From: Blasia pusilla
Taxonomy: Eukaryota; Marchantiophyta; Marchantiopsida; Blasiales
Direction of reading: 5' to 3'
Assembly (NCBI GenBank): GCA_050084515.1
Contig: CM114271.1
Span: 58,528,001 to 58,592,000, forward strand
Length of the DNA stretch: 64,000 bases
The translations under genes were made by a program, and so were the position numbers. Position 1 is the first letter of the stretch. Every line of letters begins with the position of its first letter. The notes beneath the pieces were generated by a model. The model did no database searches, was not told the origin of the DNA, and saw nothing but the letters and a program-made list of their open reading frames with translations. Positions 12,312-24,600 of the stretch are shown in pieces.

Positions 12312-14347
12312 TTGGCGATTTCGTTGGACAGATGTTGAATTAGGGCAGCTCATAGTTGGTACCGCAATCAAGGTGACAACCTCTCGTGGGAAGACACTTT
12401 CGAAGTCGAAAAAGAATTTACGGCTACCGTTTTTCACCTTTGTATGCGATGCGAGTGGCTATTGTCGTAGGGAGAGAACGGCCACCTTCTCTCCTGTAGC
12501 TGTTGAAGGGAAGGTATGACATAGGACATATTCCAATTCAAATGTCGAATACACAGGAGGGAATGTGGCATACGGTGTAAAGATGGAGCACGCACGCGCC
12601 TCGGAGGCTTGGAACGTCAAAATTACGGAGGTAACTACCGTCGTAGAGCAGCGGAGGAAGCATGAAGAAAAGTTCACTGTATGTCGGACACATCTCGTGG
12701 AAATAGGCCATGCTGCTCGAGTCAAAGATGATTAGACACAAAGATGACTAAGTACAGGTGCAGCCGTTGAGAAATAAAGTGAGACGCGAATTGAAATGGT
12801 CAAGGTATGGAGAGAAGGGCTGGAAAGAACTTGAAGAAGCGTACAGATATCTGTGGAAGATGTAAACATATCAGTGTGGATTGTGGAGATAGAAGTAAGC
12901 TGCGCAAGTGTTCTGCGAACGACGTGGTTGTAATGTAAGGAGCACTTTTGAAGTAATTGTAAAGCTGGAGCACGTGCATGGCTGTACTTCTCTGTGCATG
13001 CATCACTCGCACCGAAGAAAGTGTGGTCAAGAGGTAAGCCGACTAGCAAGTCATCTCCGTAGCTGTAGCAATAAACTAAAGTGCACTTTGAATTATGTGA
13101 CCTTTGAACCTTTCCTTGCCATACGACTAGGCCTCTACAACATTTTGATTTAACATTCTTTAGGCACAATTAACTACAGTTCCCTCTTCAATCTGCAAGA
13201 GCTCGAAGCCCAAATCACGTGGGGTGGGAAAGTATCTTTAGCATCTAGTTTTTTAGCACTTTTTTGTCAAAGTTTTAAAAGTAATGGAATTCCCAGACTC
13301 ACGGGTGCGGTCCTCTATCGCGCAGTGTTTATAAAACAAAAAACTGAGTCGAGATGTACCGTTAACAGGAAGAAATCTGGTAACTTGAGTAAGTTGCGGG
13401 AAGCCGCTAATGTACATACGTTCCGTTCCTGTCTGTCCTCCGAGTACGGCGACTGCATCATCCTAAGTTGCGATGAGATGCTCTCAAGGACCTTGGGGAT
13501 GCGGCGTGTCGGGCACCCGTCCTGTCCTCGGGATCCAGAGCATTTCTTTCATTGGTGATGGTTTCCTCGCGCATCCCATTTGGTTGTGTGACACAACGAG
13601 TTTCTCCTGAGGGATTCTGTCGTAAAAGCTTTAGGTTCTCAGAGTACACCCGTATATTTCTCGTTTTTCCTGTTCCAGACTCCAGCACTGCATCGGACAC
13701 GTTTGTCTCTGAACAACCCCCCTTCAATTTCTCCGATGTCCTCTGCAATTTTTAGGGACGGAGTTCACGCGTATCTCAGCACGAAGGTCCGTCTCACCTG
13801 GCAGATTTCACGCGCATCTCTTATCCTCATCTGCCAAGACGAGAAGCTCTCGAACGTCTACTGCTCCCTGACCCCCGCGAAGGCGAATTACGCGGGACTG
13901 TCTGTTTGAGCATGATTCCATTTCGTCTCATCCACAATCCAGAAGTGCAAACAAAATCATGCTAATCTTACTCTATTCTCCTCGCGAGTTGCAAAATAGG
14001 AAAGAACTGGATGAACAATCCACCGTGAAACCAGCACCTACGGCTCAGCTTGCTTCAGTTTAAGACACCGAACATTTCGAAGTCACAGGGAGAATTGTAG
14101 CGACAGTACCGACTCGAGTGGTCAGATTTGACTCGGATAAACTCTCCCAGTGCGAGAAAACGACCGCCTTACCTCACCTCGGCAAGGCAACAGCGCCTCG
14201 GAGAACCAGGGCCCACGATCTCGCAGGAGGCGGACTTTTCTCGACGGAGAACGGTAGATCGCAGGCCGTGATATGTTGTTGTGCAGTTGCTTGCGTAGGT
14301 CAAATACATGAGCGCTATAGCGGGAGCGATTCGTCGACGTCAGCAGC
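12312..14347. other. Intergenic, GC-balanced, no assigned gene
   Basis: Several short frames are open on both strands. The most protein-like stretches are on the plus strand at about 12330-12515 and 12530-12734, the second rich in charged residues. No splice model or family could be assigned. Short phrases recur (GTAAAG[A/C]TGGAGCACG near 12580 and 12955), hinting at an old internal duplication. Confidence 0.4.
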
Positions 14348-14407
14348 TTCGGCAAGCAGCAGTGAGGGATCTGTCTCCCGACAGATCCCTCACTGCTGCT
14401 TGCCGAA
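14348..14407. repeat. Perfect 28-bp foldback with 4-nt loop at a composition boundary
   Basis: The left arm 14348-14375 begins TTCGGCAAGCAGCAGTGAGG. The right arm 14380-14407 is its exact reverse complement and the loop is TCCC. Immediately to the right the sequence changes from GC-balanced to AT-rich. It is the longest perfect foldback in the window. Confidence 0.97.
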
Positions 14408-16100
14408 TCTTATTGGGTTAGAAATTGCCAAGTGCCAATAGAAGAAGAATTTGCAAAATAAAAGGGCATTCTCGAATAATAATATAAATGATTTGTGGGA
14501 TCAAGTTGAAATTTTTGTTGCACTTCTTTTCCACATAAGTGAATTCCTTCATGAAAAAGAAGGGATTTGTAATTATTTTTATAATGAACACTTGTTAATA
14601 TTAGAGTGGATTGAATATGTGTGTGGGTCCTTGTTTGGATAAGATTGGACCTCCTCTACCATCCATATACGTTTTTGCTAACATTGAGGCTTCCCTATCA
14701 AACTGGTTCAGTCACACTCTCTTAAAATTGAAGCATAGGGTTAGAGGAGACACAATCTAGAAACGTCGGGGCCTCCATGAGATGTGGCAAACTTAACTTG
14801 CTATTAAATAATCGGCGGGTCAAATGATGGAGCTGTTGTTAGAATTCAAGGAGTTTTTGGATGTTGAGGTAAGTCGCTTGTATCATTTGATTTCTCATAG
14901 CAATCTTGGTTTAAATAATTTGATTATGCATTTATAATCTGTATGTACTTATTAGAGAGAGCCAAGTAGAGAGAGAACAAGTGAATGAATCAATACTCGA
15001 GAATTTGAGTTTTTTTTACTTTGTAATTAGAATGTTGGTGTATACTTGTCAAATGAAGTAGAAATTGGAGTGCGTGCATTGATAAGTAATATGTAGGCTC
15101 AACGTTATCTTAGCCCACTACCATTTGTGTATAGCGTACTTGCATTTGTTCATGTATCTTCATTCTACCATGAACTTTATTCCACTGGCCTAATTTATTA
15201 TTGTCTCCTCTTCATTGGGGTTTGATCCACCTTTCTACTTATCCTCCTTCCTTTCCCACATGAAAATGACAATTCACAAATCCCATGCCTTGACTTCAAA
15301 TACTTTATTGAAGCATCCAATTAATCACTCCTAAAAACATGAAATCGCTCCGTGACATAGCTTGCACTAGGCTATAAATACGCAAATAATTTTATTCCCA
15401 TGATGCAAAAGTTTTAAAATTTTGATATTGTAGACATGAATTTTTATTACTTTTGCGAGATATGTAGACATGTAGAATGATGCGATGGAATGGAAATGAC
15501 AATACACTCTAGAAGTGATGAAAACTCCAAGCTTCAATGAAAATTATACTACAAACTAGCATGAGCTCTTGGTCATTCTTCAAGGGGCATGCATACGCAT
15601 GCACTCTACAAGTCTGCAATTAATTGGCCACACACCATGGATCCTAAGGACAAAGGGCTACATTAGACTAGACTTCTTGTCGTACTCCATCCATTCATGC
15701 CAAGCTGTAAGGTCAATCCATCACACGTGCATTCTTACTAGTAGTAGAGATTAACAAAGACCATATGTTGAGATTTCAAAGCGGACCTTAACCACCCGCA
15801 AAAAGTTCAAATGATGTTAATCTCTACCTCCTTATCTTGGATCATACAAGCCCACCTCCCTCTAGCAGACAAGATCCATTGTTCATATCATCAATGTTGA
15901 CCATAGATTGGTGAGACTATGAGTCTTTTCTTCGTGCTATATGTAACCCTAGTGAGAGTGAGTGTACCATTAATCACTAACTTCCTACTTGTGTATGATT
16001 GTTTCGTGTCACATGTAACCATAGTGAGAGTGAGTGTACCAATCATTTACTTCTTACTTGTATTGAAGAATACAATATTTTATCCTTTCCTACTCACATG
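14408..16100. other. AT-rich intergenic
   Basis: No gene is seen. Positions 14464-14486 carry the TCTCGAATAATAATATA end motif of a dispersed AT-rich repeat that also occurs at 31.0 and 43.7-44.0 kb. A short direct repeat, GTAACC[C/A]TAGTGAGAGTGAGTGTACCA, lies at about 15943 and 16014. Confidence 0.5.
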
Positions 16101-16114
16101 TGCAATTTTCTCGA

Positions 16115-16640
16115 TTATGTTGGGTTGCAACCCGTCTAAATCTGACATGTTGCAAATATTGGTGCTTGGAAATCCATCAAAATCCGACACGTTGCATCAA
16201 TTTGCAACCTGCCGGATTCTGATGGGCTGCCAATCACCGATATTATCAACCTGTCTCAATTCGACAGGTTGTGTCAGTTTGCAAACTATTAGATTGCGAC
16301 GGGTTACCAATCACTAATATTTGCAACATGTCTCAATCCAATGGGTTGCAAATATTGGTGATTGAAAACCCGTTGAAATCCAATAGGTTGCTGGAGTTTG
16401 CAAAATGTCTGGAACATACGGGTTTTAAGAAAAGGTTTATGGGATTATGGTGTTGCAACTTGTCGGATTTCAAGAGGTTGTATGAGTTGTCATTTTTGGG
16501 GGTTTGGCAGGTTTGAAAAAAATTGTCTCGATGCATGTTCTTACAACTTGTTTGAATCCAAAGGATTGCAAATATCTCTTCTGCAAACCATTGCAACGCA
16601 TTTCAATCTTTGGATTCCCAGGGGTTGCAATACCCCTATA
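16115..16640. repeat. Cluster of degenerate short palindromes (TTGCAACCTGTC..GACAGGTTGCAA type)
   Basis: Variants of TTGCAACCYGTC followed by a few bases and then GAC(A/G)GGTTG recur about every 40-60 bp, interleaved with AATCACNAATATT and its complement AATATTGGTGATTG. Examples are GGGTTGCAACCCGTCTAAAT, CAACCTGTCTCAATTCGACA and GCAACATGTCTCAATCCAAT. Each unit is a weak hairpin and the units are strongly diverged. Confidence 0.7.
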
Positions 16641-17060
16641 TTGTGCACTTCTCTGTTATGCTATTCTCCCTCACTTAACAATTTGGCATGTGCAAGGATT
16701 GAACATTCATGAAAATGTCCTTTGACGAAACACAAGTGGAGTGGAGAGTGTCCATATATCTTGGAGGTCATCACGAGCATGCCAAAGAATCTCTCTCGTG
16801 GAGGCATGCCAACAAGACCAAGCTAGAGCAATGTAACAATATGTAGCATCTCGTATATTTCTCATAAAAGGTATAACCAAGGGAAAAGGCACTTCCATTT
16901 ATGAACTCTATGTTAGGGCCGTTGTGAGATCTGGGGATGAGAAAATATATGTCGAAGCCTTGAATCGATGCGTAGCCGGAAATTCTCAAGAGAGAGAGAT
17001 GTCCACATTGATGGGGACATTCGTAGGTGTGTTTCAAGACGTTCCATATAAATGGTGGTA
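16641..17060. other. Intergenic, nothing firm
   Basis: The plus strand from about 16985 reads open in a second frame that may belong to the decayed gene beginning at 17060, with one frameshift between them. Nothing else is seen. Confidence 0.35.
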
Positions 17061-17822
17061 GAGTAGTATGAGAGAGACTCATGGAGACTTGATAAGTACC
17101 TTGACTTTAGACAAGTCAAGCACCAACATGGAGGAACCAACCCAGTGATTGATCTGGATGATGAAATCATCCCACTCAGGCATTCGGAAACACGAGATAG
17201 CTCCCAAGTTTGGGTTGGAGTGTCTTCTGCAAAATTCGTGAATGTCTTATTTTTGAATTCCTTTGTTGCTGGGACGTCACATTATCCACTTTGGGGGGTT
17301 GTTGAGCAATATGGCATTCATGTCATAGAAGTGGATTGCAATCTCAAAAGATGGCATATCTCTCGAAGCAACCGTGGACATGGACTACTCTTGTGATATC
17401 CAATTGTGATTGGAGCTCCAAGGAGTACCCCCACCATTTGGCCCATTGTTGAAGGAACCAATTGCACTCAGGAGGAAGTGGACAATCTTACAAGTGTAGG
17501 GTTCAGACTGGTAGACTAAGGGAGTTTGGAACATATATGCATTACAAAGATATTCCTATTTTTGATCCAACCTAATATTGATGTCAACTTGTATCCTGAG
17601 AAGGTGGATGATCTCAATCCACTATTTTTGTTCAAGTCAAGAAACGGAGTGAAGGGAAACAGAATGTGTAGGCCATCGATGGAGAGGGCAAAGCAAATCA
17701 CATCAGCTAAGGAGCTTGACATGGAAATCATGGCCACAAAAGATATGCATAGTAGGAATGGAATAGGAAAAATGTATTGGGTTAGGAATAGCACCTTGAA
17801 TTCCAGTGTTTATGGGGTGTAA
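17060..17822 (+). pseudogene. Decayed reading frame of unknown family, two in-frame stops
   Basis: One plus-strand frame stays protein-like for about 250 codons, interrupted only by TGA at 17394 and TAA at 17517, and ends at TAA (17820). Recognisable pieces are RLDKYLDFRQVKHQHGG, SFVAGTSHYPLWGVVEQYG, VDNLTSVGFRLVD, FLIQPNIDVNLYPEKVDDL and KSRNGVKGNRM. I do not recognise the family. Continuity across two stops is hard to explain by chance, so a dead gene or element-borne gene is likely. The true start may be further left after a frameshift near 17055. Confidence 0.5.
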
Positions 17823-19935
17823 GTTGTACTTATGTGTTGCTTTCCCACATGTTCTTGTGATTACTTTTTCCAAAGAGCGACAAGTGGGACTTTCTTCACA
17901 AACATTGTACCCTAAACCCTAAACAAAGAACTTCCATGAAGACTAAGAAGATCTTTATGAAGACTCTAGAGTCTTTGTGAAGACAAAGACCTTTCTGTGA
18001 AGATCTTTTGAGAAGACTACAATTGAAGAAAAAGACAAAATTACTTTACGAAGATATTGTGTGGAGGTTGGAGGAAGTAATTGGTGAAAGTACTTCACGA
18101 GGACTTTGCAAACTATAAGGAGAAAAGGCCGTTGAAGAGGACTCTATGAGAGGCCTTCTTGGAAATGTACTTTGTGAAGATATCTTCACAAAGACATCTT
18201 TGGAAAAGACAAATACTTAGCGAAAAATATCAATTAGAGAAGGTGGAGGTGCAAGCAAGACCGCGTGAATCTTTAGAAGTAGGATTTATAGGGACTGGCT
18301 AGGAAGGTGGATAAGAAGGGATCATGGAGTGGGAAGTACGGGAATCATTGATCTAGTTAGGTACTGAGAATCAGACAGGTAGGAAGCTAATTATAGATCT
18401 TTTCACATTTTGAGAGAAGGAGGATGTAGGATTAGTATAAAATGAGAGTATAAGAAGTAATAGGTAGCATTTCAACCACTTCTTGTAAGGGAGGATGTGG
18501 TAATGGCTCAACTACAACTAGGAGGAGTTGTGTGTACATCGAAGGACCTCTTGACCTCTTGATAAAGTTTCTATCTTGTTATGTTGTGCATTTGAAGGTG
18601 ATGGTCTTGATTTGATTGGAGATGCATTAGTATGCTGCTTGTGAGTACTTGGGTCGAGAACAAGGTTGCAAAGAAATGGACAGCATAAGATTTTTTTCTT
18701 GAAGTCTTGAGATCATGGGAAGATCTCATTTTCCTTACTGAAGACCTAATGTATACACTTGATAGAGCCATTATCCTCACTGGAGAGACTCCGAGACAGT
18801 GTTTGAGAGGTATTTGATAACGTAACTTTTTTTCTAGGTGAAGACCTTTGTACTTGCAAAATCAGCAAGAGAATTCTCGTGGTTGTTTCGATTGGAATAG
18901 TTGAGTGATAATTCAATCCTATTGGGGAATGAACTATGTATGTAATGATCAAAACACCAAATTTGGTAGTTACTAATTATAGTCCTCCACATGTCCAAAA
19001 AAAACCTGGTCCATGATGGCCAATGTGTATTTTTACAGGTTTTTGCCTGGTGGGCTCATAATACCTACCAAGCTTTAGAGGCAAACCAACTGTCTCTAAT
19101 GGTTGTGGTTCACGTTGTGGGAGTTGTGGGGCTATTGAAACTTGTGGAGTTGTAAGCTGTCGTGGAAACCTTGTGATCACAAGACGACACACTATGCAAG
19201 TAGGAAGCTGCGAACTCTATAGAGGCTATTGAAAAAAGGCACACCTAGTTGAAAAGCAAGAGTAGAAGAGGGTCGATTGTAAAAGTATTAACATCATGGT
19301 CGGTCAATAGTTCTACAATTGACTGATTATGATATGATAGGGAGAGAAAGGGGACAAAGACTCCCTTCCATCGTTGAGTCTAATCTACATTCCTCCTCGC
19401 TTGCTCGACAATGAGTGCTTAATCATGAGACCAATTAGCAAAAGACTTAGTTTGGGTCTTGGAGAGCCCAACTAGTTGCGTGTTCCGTAGATTGAGTCAA
19501 TGAAGGAAGATGTTAAAGGATAATCAGGTTTGAGTTTTCTAAGATGTATATGGTCTCCCTAGTAAAGCATGGGCCTTAACCCTTGACGAATCCCCAAAGT
19601 TTTCTCCCAAAACAAGAGCGCAAAAACTTATCCCTCAATGTGGGCCCTAAAGGCTAAATGGTTCCTTGACTCACAATTTGAAACATGGCCAAACACGAAA
19701 CATAATGAACTCTTGATTTCAAGACTTGAGTATGTGGGGAGAGAGAGCGGCTCTCCCTACAGGAACTTTGAGGATTCTTCGGGAGAATCCCTCCTTTCCC
19801 AAGGACATCATGACTCTACACCCATCTTACAAAGTGCGGCTATGCCTCTGATAAGCTGTCACCGGAATTAGTCGAAGCGCTCGAGGAGCGATCGATGGCG
19901 ACCTTTTTTCAAGCTAATTGGGCATTAACGTCAGG
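17823..19935. other. Intergenic, low-complexity in part
   Basis: Between 17930 and 18240 the word GAAGAC and close variants recur many times, giving a purine-rich low-complexity stretch. Two CCCTAAA units lie at 17909-17922. No gene is recognised. Confidence 0.5.
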
Positions 19936-21420
19936 AGAACTACTCGGAAAGCTTCGCTCCTCGACTGCAGCAGCCAAGTTTCGGAGAAGGGGTCTTTGAT
20001 ATCGCGCTCAGCCCCAAGAGTGGTCGCTGGATGATTGGCGAGCAACTTATATGCTCCCGGCCGCTCCAAAGTACGAGTATGACACCGAATTGATGGTAGA
20101 GCACAAAGATTTGTTGGCACTCGGTTGTGTGACGTCCGATTGCCTCGACAGGAATGGCTACAAAGCTACTTCGTTGTCCCCACCCTTGTTTGGAAAATTT
20201 TGCAAGCACTTAATGACTTTTTTTTTATCCTGCTCGTTCTTATTACTTGACGAAAAAGCTCATCAAGGTGTGATACATCCTCTGGAATCAGCACCTGGAT
20301 CCCGAAGCATCGGGAGTCGACTTCCCTTCGCTCGTGGACGGGCACGTACGTGCAATGCTCGAAGCACTTCATCCAAGTGCGAAGTCCTTCTTGTCTCCTT
20401 TTTTAATCCATTTGTACATTCATAAGCAGGAATTGATGGCCGACGAGGCGCTGGATTGGTCGCAAGTCACTCCCGTACGCTTACCAAGAAAGAGAGAAAA
20501 GGGGTCCACCGGAAGCCGCGAAGTCACCCTGACGCGCGAAGCAGCCCCGAGACAACACCCACATACTTCAGCGTCAGGCAAAGATGAGGGGCAACCGAGC
20601 TGCCAAGATCGAAGCGAGGAAGAGTATATTTTGAGACCCCCTCCAAAATAGAGCCAGCACCGCAGGAAGACTCCGAGGAGACGCCCCGCTCTAGCGAAGA
20701 GATCCCTACTCTTTGTCGCATGACACAGACCGCAAACCACATGGTGTGGTTTCTGAATCTGGCAGTTCCTGTAATAAACCAATTACAGCAAGTACTCCAC
20801 CTTGACGACACTGCAAGTGGGGACCAGTATTTACAAGCGCTCGATGACATCAATTGTAGGGCACAAGCTTCATCAGAGAACGAAGCTCAACCCATGGTAG
20901 CAGAGACAGACCTTGAGCTTTGAAATCAAGAAGTCGAAGACACTAAGATGGCGGTTCGTAAAGTTCAAAGCAATTTAGTCCAGGCTCAGTATGAATCACG
21001 GAATGCACGCCAATGGGAAAGCTTGGCGATCAACATGGAGTGTGGAGCTGATCAGTTGGCTTCGCAAGTCAAGGAAGCTTCGCAGTTGATTCAACAATAC
21101 CGACAACAAGTGCATCTTATCAGCCACGAGTTCAAGAAAGTAGCGACACAGAACGCTCAGGCTTCAAAGTTACTTCAAGAACAACAAGAAACTAACAAGG
21201 ACTTAGTGGCACAATGGTCAGAAATCCACCGGTAGGATCGTTGTCTTGGAGGCGGAGCAGAAGCTGCTCAACGAAGTGCAATTAGACCTTGAAGATGTCA
21301 TGGAGTTAATCGAGGAAGCAGCCAAGAGCTTTGAACAACAGATGAGCAAGGAGATCGATTATGTCAACATACATTGGAAATGCCAGTTCGACAATCATAC
21401 AAAGTCTCTCCCGTAAGTCG
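19935..21420 (+). pseudogene. Decayed coiled-coil protein frame, antisense to the adjacent LTR element
   Basis: Protein-like sequence runs along the plus strand but switches frame at least four times (near 20110, 20225, 20640 and 21230) and contains stops (for example TGA at 20921). Pieces in order are AQPQEWSLDDWRATYMLP, LPRQEWLQSYFVVPTLVW, GVDFPSLVDGHVRAMLEAL, LSPFLIHLYIHKQ, a charged linker, then a long Gln/Glu/Lys-rich heptad-like region (about 20720-21400, e.g. ASQVKEASQLIQQYRQQVHL and LIEEAAKSFEQQMSKEIDYV). The frame ends at TAA (21414), about 60 bp from the primer binding site. I do not know the family. It may be an extra antisense ORF carried by the retroelement, or an older gene the element inserted next to. 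Confidence 0.6.
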
Positions 21421-21473
21421 TATCCAACATCACGATCAATCTTGAAGAACTTCCTCTGTTTAATCCATCAAAC

Positions 21474-21491
21474 TTCCCGACAGCGGCGCCA
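21474..21491 (-). promoter_or_regulatory. Primer binding site, tRNA-Asp type
   Basis: The minus strand reads TGGCGCCGCTGTCGGGAA, close to the TGGCGCCGTTGCCGGGGA site of plant Athila-type Ty3 elements. It begins six bases inside the LTR edge (minus ...GCAACA). This fixes the element orientation as minus. Confidence 0.65.
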
Positions 21492-21497
21492 AAAGTT

Positions 21498-22804
21498 TGT
21501 TGCTATATATATAATGTACAAGAAGTATAAGAATTGATCTTTTTACAGTAATTTAGTGAGTTCGATCCCCAAGAGGATCATGATTATGTGGAAAGAGAGG
21601 TCAAGATGTCGTTTATCTTGCAATAGTTGTAATTAAGTGTATATAATTCAGATTCAATGACTTATCAATGTCTTCAGATCTCTCTTAGTACCAAGATTTC
21701 TTTCCTGTATTCTCTCTAGTGGAGTTGAAATCATGCTCAGGCAGATCTTCACTCAACATCAAAGAACCTCACAAAGATCTCAACAAGAAGCTGGCTTCTC
21801 CTACTTTCGGAACTCAATCCGTCTAGGCAGGCTACTCTCTGTCGAACTCTCTTTCTTACAACTCCGTATTGATGATTCTATTGATGAAAAGGTTCTCCTG
21901 ATTCGCTCTTCACTCTGCAGACCCAATGAGAATACTCAGACATATGCATCGCACATTAGAATGAAGAAATGAGTACTTTACTACGCCATCAAGAATGAGA
22001 AAGCTTCCAAAGTGTATACAAGAGTGAGAGGGTACTACTCCCTTGCTCGGACCATTCCTACAGCATAAGGACTTCGTGAAAGAATGATAAGAATAGCTAC
22101 TTTCATGCTTCTTAAATATTCTCCGAAGTAGGAGTGGTTCTAAGGATTCGAAGCGTTCTTGAGGAATATGGTGTCTCTTCAACATTTGTAACTACCTAGA
22201 TCTATGGTGCTCTTTTCTTTTCCTATGATCCATGTGAATCCGCTGAGCGTAACTGTACTAACTTCCTATTTGATACAAAAAGTCGCGCCTCTTCCTAGTC
22301 TAACTTTTCTAACGGTGTGTCGCTTGAAATCACTTCGAGTCTTAGCTTCGCTTCGCTGCGAAGTCTGGACCTCTTTTGCTTCCTTTGAGGATGAAGCTCT
22401 TTCTCATGATCTGAAGACAAACTGCTCCATTCTTTGCTCTTATTCCAGGTTCTTCGTTCTTCGTGCTTCGTGCTTTGTTCAAGAGTGAAGTACTTCTTCC
22501 TCTTCTTCTTCATCATGCTTCGTTCAAGAGCGAAGCACTTCATAAACATGTTCTTAATAAGGCTTTGTTGTCTTTTCCAAGCTTTGCTCTTAGTCTTTAG
22601 ACTTTGTTACTGCATTTCCATCTCCTCTAAGGCAAATCCTTGATTATCTACCTCTCTGCCTTGTCCTAGGAGCTTTGTGATTTCTTTCAATATTACTCAT
22701 TCTTCTACTACACAAACATAATATCCAAAATCATTATGTATACACAAGTTTTCTTCAAATAAAAAGCTCTAAATCTTCAAAAGTACAAAATTGCGGGTAT
22801 CACA
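21498..22804 (-). mobile_element. LTR (about 1.3 kb) of a minus-strand Ty3-type element
   Basis: On the minus strand it begins TGTGATACCCGCAATTTTG and ends TATATATAGCAACA, with TG..CA termini. It is followed by a tRNA-Asp-type primer binding site. The rest of the element (gag-pol and second LTR) was not found in the window, so this is a truncated copy. The inside has repeated CTTCGTTC/GAGCGAAGCACTTC words. The outer boundary at 22804 rests on the TGTGATACCC start only. Confidence 0.55.
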
Positions 22805-23812
22805 ATCCACGATCTTCCCTAGTTTCATAACTAACTAGCATAGATTTTGCATTGGTGTATCTCACCAAAGTCGATCCTCCTTGAACCTTTCGAGTTTCTT
22901 GCTAGCATAAGCACAATAGACATAGCTCTTGTGATAATCTTTGTTTGTGGTAGATATTTTCAATGTGAGAGTGAGATGATCAAAACATTCTATGAGCACC
23001 ACGCTAGTTCTTATATCTTACGGTAGAATCAAATGGGTTAAGATTTACAGTTTACTAGAGATAAATATCGTTTCATGTATATAACCTCTTGGCCTAACCA
23101 TCCTGTAGGACTATACCCTAAATTGGTTAATTTTTGTAGAAAATTGAAGGTAGGTAAATGAATTTGGCTTTTAGGGGTAAGAAATATATTTTGGGCTCAA
23201 GTTTATAAGATATCATTACAACAAACAGAAAATGTTTAAAACCTATGGATAGCCCTTTAAAATGGAAAGAAAAAAATTATGCAAAGCTACAAAGGCTATA
23301 GAGGGATTCTAGGTCTTGCACAATTTTTGTTTAGGTCCTTTAGGAGGATAGTGAACAATAAGTCCCTCAAGCTAGCTTACGTTTTGAGGCAAACATCTAA
23401 GTGATTGATAATTTGGGCTTATTTGAATCTTCAAAGGTGATGGTACTTTGAATTCCTTGATGATTTTTACCTTACTATGTCATCCCACATGTTTTGGCCT
23501 AGACATGGACCAAGAACCTACATGGTTGTTGTGCTTTTAAACCCTATATGTAGACCCTAAACATGCAAGCTCTTTGACGTTCTTTGATTTGGTTACCCAT
23601 TAATTAACACTCCCTCCCCAATCGTACAACAAGGAGTCGAGTGAAATGAGTAGAGAGGGTAGTGTACAAGTGGTAGTGGACTACAACTCCTATTGAACTT
23701 GGGACAAATGTTGTCCATGGCTTAGGAAGGTTGTAGCCCAAGAATCTCCTATACTGTGCACGTACGTTAAATTGACATAAGAGGAATAATTTTGAATGTT
23801 GTTTTATGTGGC
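22805..23812. other. AT-rich intergenic
   Basis: No open frame, tRNA or repeat is recognised. Confidence 0.5.
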
Positions 23813-23963
23813 TTTTTTTTTTTTTTATTTATTTTTTTATAGAAAAAGATGCACTTCGATAAAAACGAGTGATGGAAAACCCATCGGAAATACAAAAGAG
23901 GGGGACTCAAAGAGTCAAAACCTAAAGGCCACAACAAGACCAGAAAAAGAAGAAGGGGGCATT
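23813..23963 (-). mobile_element. Dispersed repeat A, copy 1: retroposon 3' end with poly(A) tail
   Basis: Read on the minus strand, the unit runs from a CCCCCTTCTTC start through GGTTTTGACTCTTTGAGTCC, GATGGGTTTTCCATCACTCG and TTTTTATCGAAGTGCATCTT into an A-rich tail (plus-strand T tract 23813-23840). The tail marks it as a LINE or SINE 3' end. Other copies lie at 30496, 35130, 36566, 62721 and 62845. Confidence 0.75.
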
Positions 23964-24600
23964 TATGTGGCAAGGCCTACAACGCAAACATAACTTAATT
24001 GTTGTCATGCTGAAGAGGAGTTGTTGTTGAATGTAGAGAATAAACATTCTACAATGGCCACTATCACTCTAAACGAAACGAATCACTAAAAATTTGGAAA
24101 GCTTCTAAAGAAAACTCTCACGGGTAACACATTGGATATGTCGAAATGGGCCCATAAATTTTCAAGTTTTAAATTTTGGAGAGAGGAGAAATAAAGTACC
24201 ACATGAACTATCTCTTCGGTTTCGAACTTTTATCCATTACTAGGATACACATTTTCTCTCATCGTTTAGCCATTTAAATAAAGTGCACCTATTTTCCTTG
24301 AAATCGGTGCCCCATTTATCTTTAATTTCGTCCTTATCCGTCGCACCTTAACGCATCCAAACTGATTTTTTGAATCCGTGACGTAACTCGCTGGCGAGCA
24401 CCCGTTTGGAAAATTGCACATTGGCCCTCCTCCCATCCTCACCCAACGACACATACGGCTTACAAAAGAGAGGTCCTTCCCTTCCCTTCCCTTGTCTAAA
24501 TCGCCAGCGAAGTGGCCAACGTGCCCCCTTGTATTTGGGGGTGCCATTACTGAGGATAATTGGAAAGAGTAAAACGATGATCTCGAAGTCGTACATGCCC
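23964..24600. other. Intergenic
   Basis: No gene is recognised. Confidence 0.5.

Noticed and set aside
17905-17925. Telomere-like CCCTAAACCCTAAAC
   Set aside because: Only two units; not an interstitial telomere.
21498-22804. Plus-strand orientation of the LTR (TGTTGC...TATCACA)
   Set aside because: The termini also allow it, but the left neighbour is a tRNA-Asp-type primer site on the minus strand, not a polypurine tract, so minus orientation is preferred.
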